From: Companilactobacillus bobalius
GTDB taxonomy: Bacteria > Bacillota > Bacilli > Lactobacillales > Lactobacillaceae
Length of the DNA: 64,000 bases
Assembly (NCBI RefSeq): GCF_009764355.1
Contig: NZ_LNUA01000031.1
Span: forward strand, 1 to 64,000
Reading direction: 5' to 3'
Shown here: piece after piece, positions 50,194-58,338 of the stretch
How the letters are laid out: the number at the start of each line of letters is the position of its first letter
Position numbering within the stretch: the stretch's first letter is position 1
Program-made: the position numbers and the translations under genes
Notes under the pieces: model-generated
Seen by the model: the letters and a program-made list of their open reading frames with translations, nothing else
Told to the model about the DNA's origin: nothing
Database searches by the model: none

Positions 50194-50649
50194 ATGCCAG
50201 TAAATGAAGTAGAAGAGACAGCTAAATATCGGATCAGTGACTTTGCCAAAATGGTAGGATTGAACAGTCCTACGTTGCGTTACTATGAAAAGGAAGGCCT
50301 GATTAACCCTCATCGAACTGATAGTGGCATTCGTTACTATACCGATCAGGATATTCGCTGGGTCAACTTTCTTTTACATCTCAAAAGTACCGGGATGTCA
50401 ATTGAACAATTAAAACGTTACGTTACATTACGTGCGCAAGGTGATTCAACCATCAATCAACGAATCGAATTGCTAGAAGAAGTTCGTCGTAATTTTGAAG
50501 TCGAATATCAAAGACTACAAGATGGCTGGACGATTCTCAATGATAAGTTAGATTGGTACAAAGGCAAGGAAGGCGGCCACATCGAAGATAGTGAAAGCTT
50601 TTCTGAGTATTTACAGAATTTGAATCATGGTTATTTAGAAGATAGATAA
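50194..50649 (+). CDS. MerR-family transcriptional regulator (AdhR-like)
   Basis: 151 aa. N-terminal MerR helix-turn-helix (YRISDFAKMVGLNSPTLRYYEKEGL, SGIRYYTDQDIRWVNFL) and a coiled-coil dimer helix (about 85-125). No cysteine cluster, so it is not a metal sensor. It looks like the AdhR/electrophile-responsive group. Its operator-like repeat is upstream and also in front of the CMD-cupin operon at 57.4 kb, which makes that operon its likely target along with itself. Confidence 0.9.
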   Translation: MPVNEVEETAKYRISDFAKMVGLNSPTLRYYEKEGLINPHRTDSGIRYYTDQDIRWVNFLLHLKSTGMSIEQLKRYVTLRAQGDSTINQRIELLEEVRRNFEVEYQRLQDGWTILNDKLDWYKGKEGGHIEDSESFSEYLQNLNHGYLEDR

Positions 50650-50677
50650 TATTTTTTATTGTTTGCTTCAAATTTAA

Positions 50678-50739
50678 AGCAGCGTCCATTTAGAATAAAC
50701 GTATGATTACGTTTCTAAATGGATGCTGCTATTTTTTTC
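50678..50739 (+). terminator. Terminator after the MerR gene
   Basis: agcagcgtccatttaga pairs with tctaaatggatgctgct, with an inner aaacgta/tacgttt stem, followed by seven T. Confidence 0.9.
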
Positions 50740-50871
50740 TTTATAGTATCAATATATTTAAATTTCATTTATTATTTATAGCAATAAAGAATATTTATTA
50801 CCTATAGTAATGAATTAAGAATGAATTTCCGTTAGTATATATACTATAAATATATTTTTAGGGTGGATTTT

Positions 50872-51984
50872 ATGGGTGAAATTAATGAATCAGCAGTAAG
50901 TATTACTGACGATAATGAACCAAAACTAACTGATGAGGAATTGGAACGGGCAAAAACATTATCAAAACAACTAACAGTTGATAATCAAACTTCAGTTCTC
51001 GACTATGGGAAAGATGTTGAAGATAAATTGAGTTCTTTTTCAGACGGAGTATTGGTAAAGGTTCAAAATAAGGACTTAGGTGAAATTGGTGATAGTTTGC
51101 GGGAATTAGTTACTAATTTGAATGAAACCGATCCTGATAAATTAGGATTAACTAATCAATCTAAAATTATGCGTTTCTTTAATCGTGTTAAATCATCTAT
51201 CTTTGAAATGACGGCTAAGTATCAGCAAGTTAGTGTTCAGATTGATCGATCAGCAGCGCAGTTGAAGACCCAAGAAGAATCTTTGATCAATGACAACAAA
51301 ACGCTGGATGAAATGTATAAGGCTAATTTTGATTATTACCAATCCTTAAATGTTTTAATTGCTGGCGGAAAAATCAGATTAAAGGAATTAGGCCAAGAAA
51401 TTGCTGATGCGCAAACTAATACTAGTGCTAGCGATCAAATGGGTGTTCAACGTATTCAGGATTTGATGGCAATGCAAAGTAGATTAGATAAGCGAGTTAA
51501 CGACCTAGCTTTGACACGTCAAATCTCTATTCAACAGGCTCCACAAATTCGTCTAATTCAAAATACTAATGAAGTTTTGGCTGAAAAGATTCAATCATCT
51601 ATTAATACTGCTATTCCACTTTGGAAAAACCAAGTTACGATTGCGTTAACTCTATTGCGTCAAAAAGATGCCGTGTCTACACAGATGGCAATTACAGATG
51701 CAACGAATGACTTATTGAAGAAAAATAGTGCAATGTTAAAACAATCAACGATTGATACTGCCAAGGCCAGTGAACGTGGTGTAGTCGATATTGATACTTT
51801 GAAGGAAACTCAAAACAATTTGATTGGTGCCGTGGAAGAAACAATTAAGATTCAGCAAGATGGTAGTGCTAAACGTAGAGATGTTGAAAACCAATTAAGA
51901 CAAATGGAAACTGATTTACAAGTGAAGTTAAGTGGTAAGTCAAAAGAAGATCCTAAAGACGTAACACCAGGGGATACTAAATAA
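50872..51984 (+). CDS. telA: TelA/KlaA-family toxic anion resistance protein
   Basis: 370 aa mostly helical cytoplasmic protein of the TelA family (tellurite/toxic anion resistance; YceH in Bacillus). Visible family segments: AQLKTQEESLINDNKTLDEMY, LNVLIAGGKIRLKEL, LIQNTNEVLAEKIQSSI and IPLWKNQVTIALTLLRQ. A GTG at 50863 lies in the GGGTGG ribosome site, so ATG 50872 is the start. In Bacillus the partner gene encodes XpaC, and XpaC-like genes follow here inside a duplicated cassette. The true function of TelA is still unclear; an envelope-stress role is likely. Confidence 0.9.
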   Translation: MGEINESAVSITDDNEPKLTDEELERAKTLSKQLTVDNQTSVLDYGKDVEDKLSSFSDGVLVKVQNKDLGEIGDSLRELVTNLNETDPDKLGLTNQSKIMRFFNRVKSSIFEMTAKYQQVSVQIDRSAAQLKTQEESLINDNKTLDEMYKANFDYYQSLNVLIAGGKIRLKELGQEIADAQTNTSASDQMGVQRIQDLMAMQSRLDKRVNDLALTRQISIQQAPQIRLIQNTNEVLAEKIQSSINTAIPLWKNQVTIALTLLRQKDAVSTQMAITDATNDLLKKNSAMLKQSTIDTAKASERGVVDIDTLKETQNNLIGAVEETIKIQQDGSAKRRDVENQLRQMETDLQVKLSGKSKEDPKDVTPGDTK

Positions 51985-52030
51985 AAAGGATAGAGTCACT
52001 ATCATGTTAGATTGTGGCCTTTTTTCTATA
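51985..52030 (+). terminator. Weak terminator after telA
   Basis: AAAAAGG and CCTTTTT bracket a partly complementary loop and a T run. It is likely leaky, allowing read-through into the cassette. Confidence 0.4.
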
Positions 52031-52051
52031 TCAAGTTAGTGGGATTAAATA

Positions 52052-53215
52052 ATGACATTAAAAATGAAAAGTGCAGTATTTGATAAATCAGTTCGAATTT
52101 GGTTTGAACTGTATTTTGTCTTGGTTGTTATAGGGACATTATTAATAAATAGATTGCCATTATTATTAGATAATCGGAATCCACTCTATTTATTCTTTTG
52201 GTTTGTGGCCATGGTGATTGGCTGTTTGAAGGCCATTAGAGTTAAATTGGCCGTAGATTCAGAATATAGGGCTGTAGAAATAGTCGAAACCCGTAGAGGG
52301 ATAAATCTTTATTTAAGAAATTATTGGCGACCTATTTATGTGCCGTTTAAATGGCTCAAAATTAAACAATCCGATGAGAATAATGATTTTATCCTAAGTT
52401 ACGATAAGGCTATTCAATTTAGATTTGGCAAAGCATTATTGGTATCAGGTAATCAGGTTGAATTCAGCGAGAAATACTTTGTCTTTGAAGAAATGTCAGA
52501 TATCTTTGATGTTATCGCTAACCTGCAAAAAGATCCTAATGTTGTCATTGATTATGATAAATTGAATCCGGTTGAAAAAAATGTGACTAAGGATAAGTGG
52601 AGAACGGCTAAATTCTTTCCTTGGATTCTTCTAGGGACTAGTTTAGTAAGTGTCATTTTGACGGCAATTATCAGTGATGAATTCTTTTCACCCAGTCCGT
52701 ATACGCTTCAAATGGAGACCAGTTTAAATTCACCTAACTATCATAGAATTTATGATTATTCCAAAGGTATGACTATTTCGACTAATTTCTACAAATTCAA
52801 AATTCTGCATGCGTACAAGGTTCAAGAAGCAGATACTGATGATGATTATATTGTGTTGAATATTAATGCAAAAACGGCCTCGGAATATGCGACGATAAGT
52901 GACGGTAATTTTATGTCCTTTGATAATTGGAGTATGAAAGCTGAAAAAGATTCTAATGAAATAGACGATGCAAATAATAATGAGGATCTCGTTATTAAGA
53001 CTCACGGGCGGAAAAAAGGTGTTATTAATATGCTTCGAAGTGGCTGGGATGGCTCCGAAGGAAATGATAACTATACCTTTAACGTCGCTTTGAAAAAAGC
53101 GTCAGGACGGACAGATATTGTTTATGCCGGATTCCAGGCCATCTTGAGTAAGAGTAAGCATGAAGATACTTCCTTTGTACTAAAAATAAATCCTAACGAC
53201 TTGGAGAAAATATAA
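52052..53215 (+). CDS. Membrane protein with extracellular domain, cassette component A, copy 1
   Basis: 387 aa; I recognise no named family. Two spans near the N-terminus (about 17-33 and 43-62), a cytoplasmic segment of about 120 residues with 'TRRGINLYLRN' and 'PIYVPFKWL', a third span (about 188-208), then a C-terminal extracytoplasmic domain of about 175 residues. It is clearly paralogous to the gene at 54648 (ETRKGINLYLSN, PIYIPFEWL, YDYSKGMTI against YNYSPKMTI). Its stop overlaps the next start (TAATG), so translation is coupled. Confidence 0.75.
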   Translation: MTLKMKSAVFDKSVRIWFELYFVLVVIGTLLINRLPLLLDNRNPLYLFFWFVAMVIGCLKAIRVKLAVDSEYRAVEIVETRRGINLYLRNYWRPIYVPFKWLKIKQSDENNDFILSYDKAIQFRFGKALLVSGNQVEFSEKYFVFEEMSDIFDVIANLQKDPNVVIDYDKLNPVEKNVTKDKWRTAKFFPWILLGTSLVSVILTAIISDEFFSPSPYTLQMETSLNSPNYHRIYDYSKGMTISTNFYKFKILHAYKVQEADTDDDYIVLNINAKTASEYATISDGNFMSFDNWSMKAEKDSNEIDDANNNEDLVIKTHGRKKGVINMLRSGWDGSEGNDNYTFNVALKKASGRTDIVYAGFQAILSKSKHEDTSFVLKINPNDLEKI

Positions 53216-53790
53216 TGAGACGTAAAATGTTAATTACTTTGTTATTAGGACTTTTATTTTTGGGATTCAATAGCACTAATGTCGTAGCAGTTAAGCAGCC
53301 AATAATTGATAGAAATTATAATGGCAAGACTGTGGAGTTTGATCAGGAAGATCTACATTATGAGATTTTAGGGTACAAAGTTCTAAGCAATCCTTTACCA
53401 CCTTCATCAGATGGAGATTATAACGGATTGGAAAGGTATCTCGTATGTACTGTCAAAATAACTAATGAATCATCTGGCAAAGAGGCCTCGGCCGAAGAAG
53501 TCATTGCCTATGACTTTATGGGATGGTCCGGTCCTAATACCTTGTATGCCGTAAGAAAACCAGCACATTATGAAAATCCAGAGGGGACCGTAACTTTGGA
53601 AACAGATTCTGATTCACATAATAACTCGGATACACTTAAAGTGAGTCCAGGATCCTCTAAGACATTATCGTTTTTCTATATTGTTTATCCAGATGATAAT
53701 TTAAATATTACGGTTACCGGATTGAGTGGAACTATTGAGAATATTTCGCTTAAAAGAACGAATTCAAATAATGGAATCGTTGCAGACTAG
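53215..53790 (+). CDS. Secreted protein, cassette component B, copy 1
   Basis: 191 aa with a Sec signal peptide (KMLITLLLGLLFLGFNSTNVVAV, residues about 4-26) and no lipobox or sorting motif. The mature part looks like an all-beta Ig-like domain (VEFDQEDLHYEILGYKVLSNPLP, GLERYLVCTVKITN, LKVSPGSSKTLSFFYIVYPDDNL). Paralogous to the gene at 55826, with shared ITF/VEF-DQE-L-Y and PGSSKTLSFFYIVYPDD / PGEERTFKIFFVIYPGD blocks. Possibly it interacts with the extracellular domain of component A. Function unknown. Confidence 0.75.
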   Translation: MRRKMLITLLLGLLFLGFNSTNVVAVKQPIIDRNYNGKTVEFDQEDLHYEILGYKVLSNPLPPSSDGDYNGLERYLVCTVKITNESSGKEASAEEVIAYDFMGWSGPNTLYAVRKPAHYENPEGTVTLETDSDSHNNSDTLKVSPGSSKTLSFFYIVYPDDNLNITVTGLSGTIENISLKRTNSNNGIVAD

Positions 53791-53799
53791 GAGTAAAAA

Positions 53800-54648
53800 A
53801 TGATACAAAAAAAATCTAATCCAATTTTTAAGGTTTTAATATGGATTGCATTCATTGTTTCTTTGACGGCAATTTTTTTTACTGAAGATAGTGATATGCA
53901 AATGCTTTTATTAATGGTCTTGCCACCGTTAAGTTATTCGGCGTTTTTCTCAATTAGACTTAGCTGGTTATTATTAGGTCCAGTAACAGATTTAGTATTC
54001 TATACAGCTTTGAAGAATATGTTTTTAAAAGAAATTGCTAATCAGCGTTTAGGTACTTTCTTATTAATAGTTTCTATTGGCATGTTGGCACTTTATGCTT
54101 TATCCGAGGTAGGCTTATTCATTGACCGATCTAAAGCAACAAAGCCTTACTTTAAAGAGATTACAGAAGCTAAACTTCAAACAGGTCCTTTGGTTTTTAA
54201 TGAGATTGCGCTTCATGATTCTAAAATGACTGAATCAGAGCAAGAATTCTTTCGTTCAGAGATGAAAAAATATCATAAAAACTATGAGTATCTATGCGAC
54301 GTCGATTCAGAGATAAAGTTAATGTTACCGACTTATTCAGAAGATATGAAAGTTATGGATGGAATCTTCCGAGAATTACTGAACGCACCAGTACAATTAC
54401 TATCGGCTTCAGATTTTCTTTATCAAGATTTGCCAGACTATGTAAGCCTAGTTCAAGCAACAGAGAATGTTTTAGATAATGTGGTTAAAAGTGACGATGA
54501 TAAAAAAGTTTTGGCCGATGTTCCAGATAAGATTGCATTAATATCCCAGAATCTACAGAAGGATTTTGAGAAAGTGACTGATAGTGAACGAGAAGCTCTG
54601 AAAAAGCAGCTAAAACAAGTTCAAACTATTAGAGATAGGAATAAGTAA
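53800..54648 (+). CDS. XpaC-like membrane-anchored helical protein, cassette component C, copy 1
   Basis: 282 aa. Three to four N-terminal spans (to about residue 107), then a cytoplasmic helical domain of about 170 residues that resembles XpaC (5-bromo-4-chloroindolyl phosphate hydrolysis protein family): KPYFKEITEAKL, MTESEQEFFRSEMKKYHKNYEYL, ASDFLYQDLPDYVSLV. In Bacillus, xpaC and telA are adjacent, which supports the call. The enzymatic name is historical and no catalytic motif is visible. AGGAG precedes the start; the stop overlaps the next start (TAATG). Confidence 0.75.
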   Translation: MIQKKSNPIFKVLIWIAFIVSLTAIFFTEDSDMQMLLLMVLPPLSYSAFFSIRLSWLLLGPVTDLVFYTALKNMFLKEIANQRLGTFLLIVSIGMLALYALSEVGLFIDRSKATKPYFKEITEAKLQTGPLVFNEIALHDSKMTESEQEFFRSEMKKYHKNYEYLCDVDSEIKLMLPTYSEDMKVMDGIFRELLNAPVQLLSASDFLYQDLPDYVSLVQATENVLDNVVKSDDDKKVLADVPDKIALISQNLQKDFEKVTDSEREALKKQLKQVQTIRDRNK

Positions 54649-55829
54649 TGGCGATATTACGTATAACCAAGGCCAAGTTTGATAGATATATGCAGGCCTG
54701 GTTCTTGCAGTATCTCCTTTGGGCAGTAATAGGTACTGTGATTATTAACCTTTTACCATATTTCAAAAAAATTACATGGTTGAATATTTTCTTTTGGATA
54801 GTACTTTTGGTAATTGGAGTTGTTCAAGCTCTCAAAGCAAAGAAATTAGTCGATCAAGAATACAAGATTGCTGAATTATCTGAAACCAGAAAAGGGATTA
54901 ATTTATATCTAAGCAATAATTTCTTTGAACCTATATACATTCCCTTTGAATGGTTAGCTGTTACAAAATCGGATTTGAAACAGGAATTTACTTTTAAATA
55001 TAGTAAATCTATTAATTTCGGATTTCGTGGACGAGTACAGGTTTTTCCTAAGAATAAAATTAAATTGGATGATAAGTATCTTGATCCAACCGAATTAGAG
55101 AATTTCGTTGAGATTATTGGAAAAGTACAAAAAGATACTAATTTCAATATTAACGGTTTGGATTTGTATGAACCCCAAGAGCAATATAATACTGGGAAAT
55201 GGAATTTCTGGAAAAATGGGCAAGTATTTTCTTGGATAATTTTATTATTGACGATTCCTACTGTGCTTTTTACGACGGTGGTAGAAAATAATATGCACTA
55301 CGTTCCCTCTAAGCAATCTACCAAAAAGAAGACTGATGTAATTAATTATCATGCAATGTATAATTACAGTCCTAAAATGACAATTAAAACTGATTTTTGG
55401 AAGTTTAAAATTGAACATGCTTACTTGGTTAAGAACAGCCAAACAGACGGGGATTTCGTAGTTTTGAATATTCATCCCAAACTGATTACTAATAAGGATT
55501 ATGTTGATTTTTATGCGGGCATGTTTGAGTCCTACAGTATGTGGACTTTAGACAAGGAACAAAATTATGAAAGTATTGATTCAGCGGATAACAATCCTAC
55601 CTTTGTTGCGGATGTTAATGGGAATAAAGAACGAATTATTAATATTTTGAGAGAGGGCTGGGGAATTGATAATAGTTATAATCCCAAGAGTTTTAATATA
55701 GTCCTTAAATTAGCCAAGGGAAATCATACCGATATTCTTTATCAAGCTTATAGTGATAAAAGAACAAAAGATGACGATAATGACTTTGTTCTTTCAATAA
55801 ACAAAAAGGATCTGGAGACAATTAAATGA
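54648..55829 (+). CDS. Membrane protein with extracellular domain, cassette component A, copy 2
   Basis: 393 aa paralogue of the 52052 gene with the same layout: two N-terminal spans, a cytoplasmic segment with ETRKGINLYLSN and PIYIPFEWLAV, a third span (about 198-215), then an extracellular domain (YHAMYNYSPKMTIKTDFWKFKIEHAYLVK). Start overlaps the stop of component C copy 1 by one base, so all six genes are one translational chain. Function unknown. Confidence 0.75.
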   Translation: MAILRITKAKFDRYMQAWFLQYLLWAVIGTVIINLLPYFKKITWLNIFFWIVLLVIGVVQALKAKKLVDQEYKIAELSETRKGINLYLSNNFFEPIYIPFEWLAVTKSDLKQEFTFKYSKSINFGFRGRVQVFPKNKIKLDDKYLDPTELENFVEIIGKVQKDTNFNINGLDLYEPQEQYNTGKWNFWKNGQVFSWIILLLTIPTVLFTTVVENNMHYVPSKQSTKKKTDVINYHAMYNYSPKMTIKTDFWKFKIEHAYLVKNSQTDGDFVVLNIHPKLITNKDYVDFYAGMFESYSMWTLDKEQNYESIDSADNNPTFVADVNGNKERIINILREGWGIDNSYNPKSFNIVLKLAKGNHTDILYQAYSDKRTKDDDNDFVLSINKKDLETIK

Positions 55830-56404
55830 AACGGAAAATATGGATCGTAGTTTTTATCGGTTTACTCTTTATTGGTTTGAAATCAACTAATGCCCAAGCA
55901 AAAGTTGAAAATAAAAACTTTACAGGTGAACCGATTACTTTTTACCAAGAGGGATTACGCTATAAATTACTTGATTATAAAATTATAGATGATCCACTTC
56001 CTACCATGAACGCTCAAGATACAGAAGGTGTCGAAAGATATATTGCTTTTAAGATTGATGTAAAAAATATGGAATCGGATGATGATTCAGATGATCCAGG
56101 GGAGCTTGTCACTTATAGTGACTTTTCGTGTCTGACTGGTCCGAATAAAGTTATAGCTGAAACACAGCCTTTGGATTATTATGATTTAGATTCTTGGGGC
56201 GAGACGCTTGTGCAAGGTGGCAAAGAACAAAGATTGAAGCCAGGGGAGGAAAGAACTTTTAAGATATTCTTCGTCATTTATCCAGGTGATCCGATTAAAT
56301 TGGAAATAGGTGGGTCTTATCAAGATAACAGTTCAGTCATTTCCGTTGAGGATAATGTTTCTAGTAATGGGGTAACTAGTAAGGTGAATAGCGATGATAA
56401 GTAG
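55826..56404 (+). CDS. Secreted protein, cassette component B, copy 2
   Basis: 192 aa. Signal peptide (IWIVVFIGLLFIGLKSTNAQAK, cleavage probably after the AQA). The mature domain parallels copy 1 (ITFYQEGLRYKLLDYKIIDDPLP, GVERYIAFKIDVKN, LKPGEERTFKIFFVIYPGDP) but with a Lys/Asp-rich end. It overlaps the upstream stop by 4 nt (ATGA). No anchor motif, so it is released or held by component A. Confidence 0.75.
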   Translation: MKRKIWIVVFIGLLFIGLKSTNAQAKVENKNFTGEPITFYQEGLRYKLLDYKIIDDPLPTMNAQDTEGVERYIAFKIDVKNMESDDDSDDPGELVTYSDFSCLTGPNKVIAETQPLDYYDLDSWGETLVQGGKEQRLKPGEERTFKIFFVIYPGDPIKLEIGGSYQDNSSVISVEDNVSSNGVTSKVNSDDK

Positions 56405-57251
56405 AGAGTCGGATCGATTTTTGAAGTTACTTTTTAAGGGCTTAATTGTCGCCTTAATAGTAATGGTATATTTCTTAGGGAATGGTTATTTTAGTGCAAT
56501 CATTTTATTGATTCTACCAAGTTTAGCTTTCTCAGCATTCTTTTCAATCCGTCGTAGTTGGTTGTTGTATGGTCCATTGGTAGATTTATTTTGTTTGTGG
56601 AGAAACAGGTTTGATCTGCCGGGGACTCAGTATAGCGAATTCTATCACTATGCTCCTCTAACTTTGTTCATTATTTTGATAATAGGAATAATTGTTGAGT
56701 TAGTAATGTATGTTCATAGTGTTAATCAAAGTAAAAATTACTTTAAAGAGATTTCTGAAGCTAAAGTTCAAAAAGAAGCTTTGATGTTTAATGAATCAGC
56801 ATTAAAAGACTCAGGGATGACGGAAGCGGAACAAGACTTTTTCCGGTCAGAAATGCGTAAACATCATGCTAAATATGAATATTTGTGCGATATACCTAAT
56901 AAAGTGAAATTGACTATTCCTAACTATAAAAAAGATATGACCATTATGAATGGAATATTTAATGAATTATTAAATGCACCAGAACAATTATTAGCGGCTT
57001 CTGATTTCCTATATCAAGATCTGCCTGATTATTTGAATATAGTCAAAGGTCTCGTTAACCTTTCAGATAATGTGGTCAAAGATAAAGAGGATGAAACAGT
57101 TATTGAAAAAGCTGAAGTGGAATTGCAGAAACTTTCTGGCAACTTGGAACCGGACTTTAAAAAGGTGACGGATAATGAACGAAAAGAATTGGTCAAAAGT
57201 CTAGAACAGGCTAAGAGTGTTAGAGAAAGGGTTAATGAGGGGAAAGATTAA
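56394..57251 (+). CDS. XpaC-like membrane-anchored helical protein, cassette component C, copy 2
   Basis: 285 aa paralogue of the 53800 gene. Shared blocks: NYFKEISEAKVQ, MTEAEQDFFRSEMRKHHAKYEYLCDI, LNAPEQLLAASDFLYQDLPDY. Membrane spans in the first 110 residues, helical cytoplasmic tail. It begins 11 nt before the end of component B copy 2, after AAGGTGA. Last recognised gene of the telA-linked operon. Confidence 0.75.
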   Translation: MISRESDRFLKLLFKGLIVALIVMVYFLGNGYFSAIILLILPSLAFSAFFSIRRSWLLYGPLVDLFCLWRNRFDLPGTQYSEFYHYAPLTLFIILIIGIIVELVMYVHSVNQSKNYFKEISEAKVQKEALMFNESALKDSGMTEAEQDFFRSEMRKHHAKYEYLCDIPNKVKLTIPNYKKDMTIMNGIFNELLNAPEQLLAASDFLYQDLPDYLNIVKGLVNLSDNVVKDKEDETVIEKAEVELQKLSGNLEPDFKKVTDNERKELVKSLEQAKSVRERVNEGKD

Positions 57252-57352
57252 TATTTCATCAAATCTTTTTTGTATTTACAATAGTTATTCTTACGGGAAT
57301 ATTATTTATTCTTCAAATCTATTTGGTCAGAAGACGGCAAAAGAATCATTAA
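57251..57352 (+). other. Possible small membrane peptide frame without a standard start
   Basis: A 33-codon frame beginning ATA at 57251 overlaps the previous stop (TAATA) 7 nt after AGGGGA. It encodes one hydrophobic span (FFVFTIVILTGILFILQIYL) followed by V-R-R-R-Q-K, a proper membrane-anchor pattern. There is no ATG, GTG or TTG. It is either a gene with an ATA start, a broken small gene, or chance. Confidence 0.25.
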
Positions 57353-57353
57353 A

Positions 57354-57397
57354 AGTCTTAAGAACAAGATAAATCTTGTTTTTAAGACTTTTTTTGT
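57354..57397 (+). terminator. Terminator of the telA cassette operon
   Basis: agtcttaagaacaagat pairs with atcttgtttttaagact around a tiny loop, followed by seven T. Confidence 0.9.
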
Positions 57398-57404
57398 TTT
57401 TCTC

Positions 57405-57435
57405 TTGACTTAAAGTTAACTTCAAGTTGTTTAAT
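57405..57435 (+). promoter_or_regulatory. MerR-type promoter and operator of the CMD-cupin operon
   Basis: TTGACT (57405-57410), a 19-nt spacer and TTTAAT (57430-57435). A 19-bp spacer is the hallmark of MerR-activated promoters. The spacer holds the inverted repeat ACTTAAAGTTAACTTCAAGT (57408-57427), the reverse of the repeat before the MerR gene at 50162. Confidence 0.8.
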
Positions 57436-57469
57436 GTACTTATCAACTTGATACGAGGAGGAATTGATT

Positions 57470-57793
57470 ATGGCAAAGAAACAAACTGCTGGACGTGACA
57501 TGTTGGGAGATTTTGCCCCACAATTTGCAGCATTGAATGACGATGTATTATTCGGAGAAGTTTGGAGTAAAGAAAATGAACTTTCTGCCCATGATCGTTC
57601 ATTAATTACTATTGCAAGTATTATTTCTGCCGGAAATATTGAACAGTTAGATGCACATTTAAAAATTGGTAAGAAAAATGGTATTACAAAAGATGAAATT
57701 GTTGCCGAAATCACTCACTTAGCATTTTATGCTGGATGGCCAAAGGCTTGGAGTGCTTTCAATCGTGCAAAAGAAATTTGGAAGGAAGATTAA
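57470..57793 (+). CDS. Carboxymuconolactone decarboxylase (CMD) family protein
   Basis: 107 aa. AAKKQTAGRD-type start, then the helical CMD core (LSAHDRSLITIASIISAGNIEQLDAHLKIGKKNGITKDEIVAEITHLAFYAGWPKAWSAF, in parts). The CxxC of AhpD is absent, so it is not a thiol peroxidase-type member. TTG 57464 is rejected in favour of ATG 57470 after GAGGAGG. The cupin gene follows after 2 nt. CMD-cupin pairs under MerR control are common in Firmicutes and are thought to deal with aromatic or electrophilic compounds; substrate not known. Confidence 0.88.
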   Translation: MAKKQTAGRDMLGDFAPQFAALNDDVLFGEVWSKENELSAHDRSLITIASIISAGNIEQLDAHLKIGKKNGITKDEIVAEITHLAFYAGWPKAWSAFNRAKEIWKED

Positions 57794-57795
57794 TT

Positions 57796-58206
57796 ATGGC
57801 AAAAAATGAAGAATTAAAGACAGATGGAGTTTTTCCTGTTGGAGATAAAAATGAAGCTTATGCTAAATACTTTATTGGTCAAAGTTATTTGAACAGTTTA
57901 GTAAAACCAGAAGATAATATTGATTTTGGAGTTGGAAATGTAACTTTTGAACCAGGTTGTCGTAATGATTGGCATATTCATCATGATGGTTTCCAAATTT
58001 TACTTGTTACTGGTGGCGAAGGTTGGTACCAAGAATGGGGCAAGCCTGCTCAACTATTAAAACAAGGTGACGTCGTTGTTATTAAGGAAGGCGTTAAGCA
58101 TTGGCATGGTGCAACTAAGGATAGTTGGTTTAGTCATGTTGCTATTACTAAAGGAAAGTCAGAATGGCTTGAAAAGGTTACTGACGAAGAATATAACAAA
58201 TTGTAA
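57796..58206 (+). CDS. Cupin-domain protein
   Basis: 136 aa single-domain cupin. Metal-site motif 1 G-C-R-N-D-W-H-I-H-H-D-G-F-Q and motif 2 (QGDVVVIKEGVKHWHGA) carry the His and Glu/Gln ligands. ATG 57796 follows GGAAGG; a frame opening at 57736 inside the CMD gene is not used. It is the second gene of the MerR-type operon. Likely a small-molecule enzyme acting with the CMD protein. Confidence 0.88.
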   Translation: MAKNEELKTDGVFPVGDKNEAYAKYFIGQSYLNSLVKPEDNIDFGVGNVTFEPGCRNDWHIHHDGFQILLVTGGEGWYQEWGKPAQLLKQGDVVVIKEGVKHWHGATKDSWFSHVAITKGKSEWLEKVTDEEYNKL

Positions 58207-58225
58207 AACTTAAAATGATTGATTG

Positions 58226-58257
58226 AAAAAGAGGACTGAAAACAGTCCTCTTTTTTT
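58226..58257 (+). terminator. Terminator after the cupin gene
   Basis: aaaagaggactg pairs perfectly with cagtcctctttt around AAAA, followed by T. Confidence 0.92.
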
Positions 58258-58338
58258 ACACATAATTTACATTAAATAGATTATATATATACATAATTCC
58301 AACATACTATAGCTAATGACTTATATGGAGGGTTAAAT

